A stretch of 64,000 nucleotides of DNA from Persicimonas caeni (GTDB taxonomy: Bacteria; Myxococcota_A; Bradymonadia; Bradymonadales; Bradymonadaceae), in the NCBI RefSeq assembly GCF_006517175.1, contig NZ_CP041186.1, positions 2,817,001-2,881,000 of the forward strand, in the 5' to 3' direction. Below are positions 60,336 through 64,000 of the stretch, piece by piece (positions within the stretch are counted from its first letter, which is position 1; every line of letters starts with the position of its first letter). The notes below the pieces were generated by a model that saw only the letters and a list, made by a program, of their open reading frames with translations, was not told the DNA's origin and ran no database searches. Position numbers and translations under genes: made by a program.

Positions 60336-61559
60336 TCAATGAGCCGTGCTAATCTCGCGTAATCTCTCCGGCTCGAACCACCTGTCGAGCGCTCTCACAT
60401 CACCCATTGGGTGACGCAGGTCCTGAAAGAGCACTCCGCCGCCGGCGTCCGAGCGGGCGATATACTCGCGGCCGTTGGACGCGAACACGAACGGCACCTC
60501 GTAATCGAGGCCATCGATCACCCACGGGCTTCCGGCTGGCGGGACATAATCGGCCAAGTCCCAGGCGCGGCTGTGGAGTTTGGCCTCCTCGAGGCCGTCT
60601 TCGACGGGGCCGTCCCAGCGCTCGGCTTCGATGATGGCCAGCGGGGTGAGACCGTCGAAAAGGACGTAGTCGGCCAATCCCGCGGCGGTGGGAACGTCGG
60701 CGATGGCCAGCGCCCTGCCCGGCTCGGGGCGAGCGCCGTGTTGCCAATGGAGCACCTCGTGGTCGGCGCCCCAGCCCTGGATGCGCAGCTGGGCGTCGAT
60801 GAGCGCGCGGGTCTCGCGGTCGTCGAGCTCGACCTGCTCGCCCGCACGGCGCATGCGCTCGGCCTGCGCGCTTCGCTCGGCGGGGCCGGCGGCGTCGGCG
60901 CGGGCGCGAAGCTCGGCCAGCCGAGTCTCGTACTCGATGGCGAACTCGCGAAACACATTTCGCTCCTCGCGCAACCGCTCGAGGAGTTGCTCGGCTTCGG
61001 CGTAGCGCTCCTGGGCGCGAGATGCGCGGGCGTTGGCCTCGGCGAGCGCCTTTTCGGCGTCCTCGACCGCCTCTTGCAGGTGGCGGTTTTGGCCCAAGAT
61101 CTCTTCGCGCTGCGAGGCCAAGTCGGGCGGATCGACGAAGGGTCCCGCCGAGAAGCCCGGGTCGCGGCCGAACGAGCGGTGAAACCAGATGGAGATGCGG
61201 CGCACCAGACGCAGGTATTGTTTGGCCACGCCCTGCGAGTCGCCCAGATAGACGTCGCCGTGGACGACGTCGTTGGCGTTCATGCGCACCTCGTGGAACA
61301 AGTCGTCGATATTGTCGCGAAACGCGTCCTCGCGCTCGAGGCGGCGCAACAGGTCGTAAAACGAGGTGCTCTCGTCGACGTAGATCCCCAGATAGGCGGC
61401 GGTCTCCTTGGCCAAGAGCTCGGCGAGCATGCGCACCTGCATCATGCAGGCGGTGGGGCTGATGCTGGCGAGCTGCTCGGCCTCGCGGCCGATTTCGGCC
61501 AGTCGGGGGTCGTGCTCGGCCAGGAAGGCGAAGTTGGATTTGAAGGGCGTGTCGGGCAT
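60336..61559 (-). CDS. Solitary DUF4145 + HsdR N-terminal nuclease-like protein
   Basis: A 407-aa protein from the ATG at 61559; there is no ribosome site. Residues 1-140 match the N-terminal domain of EcoEI/EcoKI-type HsdR proteins (SNFAFLAEHDPRLAEIGREA ... NDVVHGD). A long coiled coil follows (about 150-240), then the HsdR nuclease-like domain: LIDAQLRIQGWGADHEVLHW, GLADYVLFDGLTPLAIIEAE and PFVFASNGREYIARSD. In HsdR proteins the catalytic motif is Glu-Ala-Lys; here it reads Glu-Ala-Glu. The helicase part that normally follows is absent and no hsdM/hsdS is near. It is either a truncated relic that is still open, or a stand-alone protein with a new role. Confidence 0.8.
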   Translation of the reverse strand: MPDTPFKSNFAFLAEHDPRLAEIGREAEQLASISPTACMMQVRMLAELLAKETAAYLGIYVDESTSFYDLLRRLEREDAFRDNIDDLFHEVRMNANDVVHGDVYLGDSQGVAKQYLRLVRRISIWFHRSFGRDPGFSAGPFVDPPDLASQREEILGQNRHLQEAVEDAEKALAEANARASRAQERYAEAEQLLERLREERNVFREFAIEYETRLAELRARADAAGPAERSAQAERMRRAGEQVELDDRETRALIDAQLRIQGWGADHEVLHWQHGARPEPGRALAIADVPTAAGLADYVLFDGLTPLAIIEAERWDGPVEDGLEEAKLHSRAWDLADYVPPAGSPWVIDGLDYEVPFVFASNGREYIARSDAGGGVLFQDLRHPMGDVRALDRWFEPERLREISTAH

Positions 61560-61708
61560 GGGAGGAGGATATGGGGTGCGGATGAGGTGTGCAAGATGGT
61601 GGGTGCCGAGAACGTTCACGGGGTGGGCCGGTTGTGCTTATGGTTGGAGTTGCGAGTGATTCCTCCTTTTTCGCATATTCTCTCGCACATCTTTTCGGAG
61701 GCACAGCC

Positions 61709-62233
61709 ATGGAGCATTTCGACACCGACGACGTTCGCACGTATATGCTCGACGATGACGGGCGCATCCCCAACAACCCGACGTTCCCGCTGTTGGTGTA
61801 TCCGGGGGCGATCCCGACCGGCGACGACCCGGTGGGATTTTGCAAGAGCCGGTTGGGTGACAACGGCTGGGCGGGGACGTGGGTCAACGGGGTCTTCGAC
61901 TATCACCACTATCACAGCAACACCCACGAGTTCTTGGGAGTCGTGGCAGGTCGCGCGAAGCTCGCGCTGGGTGGGCCCGAGGGGGTCGAGCTCGAGGTCG
62001 AGGCGGGCGACGCCGTCGTGTTGCCGGCGGGCACCGGCCACAAGCGCCTCGAGTCGAGCAGCGACTTTCGGGTGGTGGGCGCCTACCCCGGCGGCCAGAG
62101 CTACGACATGAACACCGGCGCTCCCGACGAGCGCCCCGAGGTGGTCGACAATATCCGGCGGGTGGGCCCCCCCGACAAAGATCCGCTCTTTGGCGACGCG
62201 GGACCGTTGGTCGACATCTGGGGGAGTGTTTAG
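61709..62233 (+). CDS. Cupin-domain protein (YjlB-like)
   Basis: A 174-aa protein. The ATG at 61709 follows CGGAGG. It has a single cupin fold: NGVFDYHHYHSNTHEFLGVV (His cluster of motif 1) and VEAGDAVVLPAGTGHKRLES (motif 2), followed by VVGAYPGGQSYDMNTG. It matches the YjlB-type cupins, probably metal-binding cytoplasmic proteins without a firmly known reaction. It is divergent from the HsdR-like gene. Confidence 0.9.
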   Translation: MEHFDTDDVRTYMLDDDGRIPNNPTFPLLVYPGAIPTGDDPVGFCKSRLGDNGWAGTWVNGVFDYHHYHSNTHEFLGVVAGRAKLALGGPEGVELEVEAGDAVVLPAGTGHKRLESSSDFRVVGAYPGGQSYDMNTGAPDERPEVVDNIRRVGPPDKDPLFGDAGPLVDIWGSV

Positions 62234-62288
62234 GCGCAATTAAAAACGCGTGGCCCACCGGCGGCGTTCGCGTTAAGATACCGCGGCA

Positions 62289-63602
62289 ATGAGCGATACA
62301 AAGAACAAGCCCGACAAAGAGGGGGGCGAGTGGAGCCGCCAGACCAGCTTGAGCGGGCTGGTCGACGCGCCCGAATCCAGCCCTGGGGTCGAGCCCGAAT
62401 ACCTCGCCAAGCTCAGCCACCGCATGCGCAACGCGATGAACGTCATCGTGGGCTACAGCGAGTTGGTCGCCGAAGTGCTCGTGTCCGAGGAGAGCGGGCT
62501 CGAGCGCGAGCTGGGAAAGATCGTCGACTCCGCGCACGACATGGTCGAGTTGGTCGGCGATATCGAAAAGGCGATCGAGACGGCGCGCGCTCGCCAGGAG
62601 CGCGCCGATGTGACGCGGCGACTGGCCGAGCGGCTCAATCAGGCGCTGACGCCCGATCAGTTCGTCCACTCGGTGGTCGACAGCCTGGGCGACTTGTTCG
62701 CGTGCGACTGGGTCGAGCTGTGGCTCGAAGACCAAGGGACGCTGACCTGCGTGGGGGCATCCCCGCGCCTGCCGGAGCCCTGCGCGCCGGTGCCGTCGGC
62801 TGCGCAAAACCGCCTCTTCGCCCCGCTCTTCAGCGGGGAGCGCACGCACGAGGTCTCGGGAGCCGCGGCCGTCGACGCGCTGCGCGAGCTCTACGGCGAG
62901 GCCGAGGTCGGCGAGTGGGTCGCCGCGCGGATTGATCACGACGACGAGCTGTTGGGGGCGCTTGTGCTACGCGCCGAAGACGCCGTGCGTCTGGGCGAGC
63001 AAAAGCTGCGCTCGCTCGAGCCGGTCTGCGCTCAGCTCGGGATCGCGCTGGGCCGAAGCCGGCGCTTCGATCAACTCGTCAACCGGGCGCATCGCGACCC
63101 GCTGACCGGTTACCTGAACCGCCGGCGCTTCTTCGAGCTGGCCAGCGCCGGGCTCACCGGGGCGCAGGCGGCCGACGAGACTATCGCGCTGCTGATGCTC
63201 GACATCGATCACTTCAAGGATTTCAACGACACCTTCGGCCACCAACTGGGCGACGAGGTCCTCAAGCTGGTCTCGCGCTCGTGCGCCGGGCAGTTGCGCG
63301 ACACCGACCTGTTCGGCCGCTTCGGCGGCGAAGAGTTCATCGTGCTCGCCCGCCACGTCGACTCGGCCCAAACCGCCCACCTCATCGCCGAGCGCCTGCG
63401 AAACGCGGTCGCCTCGCTGGGCATCGCGCAGCAAGACCAACTCCTGTCGGTCACCGTCAGCATCGGCTACGCCCTGTCCGAGCCCGGCGCCGAGCTCGAC
63501 GAACTCATCGGCCGCGCCGACTCGGCGCTGTACGCCGCCAAACATCAGGGCCGCAACCGCGTGGTGCAATACGCCGACGTCAACGACACCCTCGAGATGT
63601 AG
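62289..63602 (+). CDS. Diguanylate cyclase with HisKA-like and GAF-like sensor part
   Basis: A 437-aa cytoplasmic protein. Residues 35-100 carry a HisKA-like dimerisation helix (LSHRMRNAMNVIVGYSELV, His44). A GAF-like domain covers about 120-265. The GGDEF domain starts at DPLTGYLNRRRFFE, has the metal-binding DIDHFKDFND and the active loop FGRFGGEEF (GGEEF at 346-350). An inhibitory-site Arg-x-x-Asp (RDTD) lies five residues before the loop, so product inhibition is likely. It makes the second messenger c-di-GMP. There is no HATPase domain, so the HisKA helix probably serves sensing or dimerisation. Confidence 0.95.
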   Translation: MSDTKNKPDKEGGEWSRQTSLSGLVDAPESSPGVEPEYLAKLSHRMRNAMNVIVGYSELVAEVLVSEESGLERELGKIVDSAHDMVELVGDIEKAIETARARQERADVTRRLAERLNQALTPDQFVHSVVDSLGDLFACDWVELWLEDQGTLTCVGASPRLPEPCAPVPSAAQNRLFAPLFSGERTHEVSGAAAVDALRELYGEAEVGEWVAARIDHDDELLGALVLRAEDAVRLGEQKLRSLEPVCAQLGIALGRSRRFDQLVNRAHRDPLTGYLNRRRFFELASAGLTGAQAADETIALLMLDIDHFKDFNDTFGHQLGDEVLKLVSRSCAGQLRDTDLFGRFGGEEFIVLARHVDSAQTAHLIAERLRNAVASLGIAQQDQLLSVTVSIGYALSEPGAELDELIGRADSALYAAKHQGRNRVVQYADVNDTLEM

Positions 63603-63686
63603 AACGATGGATGAGCAGACCTAGAAGGTCGGCCTCCTATGGTGTAAGTTGGCCAAACGAAGATATCCCCCTGCGAAGTACCGACT

Positions 63687-64000
63687 TTGGCCGCCGACAC
63701 CGACATTGCCGTCTTTCATGATTCGACCGGCGAGTTGATCGCCGAGCGCTACGAGGTGCTCGACGAGATCGGCCGTGGCGGCCAGGCGCTGACCTTTCTG
63801 GCGCGCGACCGGCAGACCGACGAGCGCGTGGTGCTCAAGGAGCTCGACCTGCGACGGGCGGGCGACTGGAAGGCGGTGGAGTTGTTCGAGCGCGAGGGTG
63901 AGGTGCTGCGCTCGCTCGCCCACCCCGCGATTCCGCGCTACATCGATGCGTTCCAGGTCGACGGCACCGCCGAAGACACCGATATCATTCGCTTCTTTCT
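63687..64000 (+). CDS. Ser/Thr protein kinase (5' part; continues beyond the window)
   Basis: The frame begins at a TTG at 63687, the first usable start after an in-frame stop at 63645. It encodes a short leader and then the kinase N-lobe: YEVLDEIGRGGQALTFLARD (Gly-rich loop), VVLKELDLRR (catalytic Lys), FEREGEVLRSLAHPAIPRYI. The window ends inside the N-lobe. It is PknB-type and expected to have further domains. It lies 84 bp after the diguanylate cyclase gene on the same strand. Confidence 0.85.
   Translation, partial: MAADTDIAVFHDSTGELIAERYEVLDEIGRGGQALTFLARDRQTDERVVLKELDLRRAGDWKAVELFEREGEVLRSLAHPAIPRYIDAFQVDGTAEDTDIIRFF

Overview
The window is GC-rich DNA from a Gram-negative bacterium that looks like a deltaproteobacterium in the wide sense, most likely Myxococcota/Bradymonadales-like. 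This is inferred from gene content, not from a marker gene. The indicators are many lipoproteins with Asp/Gly/Asn-rich spacers, AgmX/PglI-type C-terminal domains, a Ser/Thr kinase-AAA-TPR signalling protein, MopE-type DxDxDG repeats, a Cys-repeat surface protein and many small dispersed palindromic repeats. I found no rRNA, tRNA, CRISPR array, integrase or transposase gene.

Layout. (1) 1-19 kb is ordinary chromosome: a membrane protein, a propeller lipoprotein, a 1198-aa kinase/ATPase/TPR protein, a DUF4259 protein, AgmX-type lipoproteins, a TM2-SHOCT protein and a Rossmann oxidoreductase. A 1.4-kb gene-free stretch (1.37-2.74 kb) is packed with repeats. (2) 19.9-29.5 kb is a five-gene, translationally coupled operon: a giant exported protein (about 2050 aa), a TolQ/MotA-like channel subunit with a large extracytoplasmic insert, two different ExbD/MotB-like subunits sharing an Asp-Val-x-x-Cys-Gly-Phe-Gly-Ala motif, and a small exported protein. 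I know no described system with this layout. (3) 29.5-29.96 kb is a decayed second copy of the two-gene OLD-nuclease cassette found intact at 42-46 kb. (4) 30.0-37.9 kb, minus strand, is a peptide-nucleotide (microcin C-like) biosynthetic operon: a precursor peptide ending in Asn, a terminator-like UUCG hairpin, a MccB-like adenylyltransferase, a methyltransferase, a MccE-N-like PLP decarboxylase, a MccF-like S66 self-immunity peptidase, a second methyltransferase, a nucleoside phosphorylase/nucleosidase, and two membrane or exported proteins. This is the most notable system in the window. (5) 38-41 kb holds one unknown gene amid repeats and gene remnants, including a degraded 3' end of a homologue of the 18.5-kb oxidoreductase. 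(6) 42.2-50.8 kb is a defence cassette: two OLD-family ATPase/TOPRIM nucleases behind a 1647-aa reverse transcriptase-nitrilase fusion (DRT type 1-like). (7) 51-64 kb returns to chromosome-like content: an acetyltransferase, a HhH-GPD glycosylase, an outer-membrane protein, MopE-type and Cys-repeat lipoproteins, a solitary HsdR N-terminal module, a cupin, a diguanylate cyclase and the start of another Ser/Thr kinase.

How the genes work together. In the microcin C-like operon the expected logic is as follows. The C-terminal Asn of the precursor is adenylylated by the MccB homologue. The nucleotide is decorated by a SAM-dependent transferase followed by PLP-dependent decarboxylation. Methylthioadenosine is cleared by the phosphorylase, and the producer is protected by the S66 peptidase. 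The hairpin between precursor and enzyme genes would give high precursor and low enzyme expression. In the 19.9-29.5 kb operon, an ion-driven TolQ/MotA-like motor with two B-type subunits probably acts on, or together with, the giant exported protein. The OLD pair and the RT-nitrilase are probably anti-phage genes, and the relic at 29.5 kb shows that the OLD pair once existed in two copies here.
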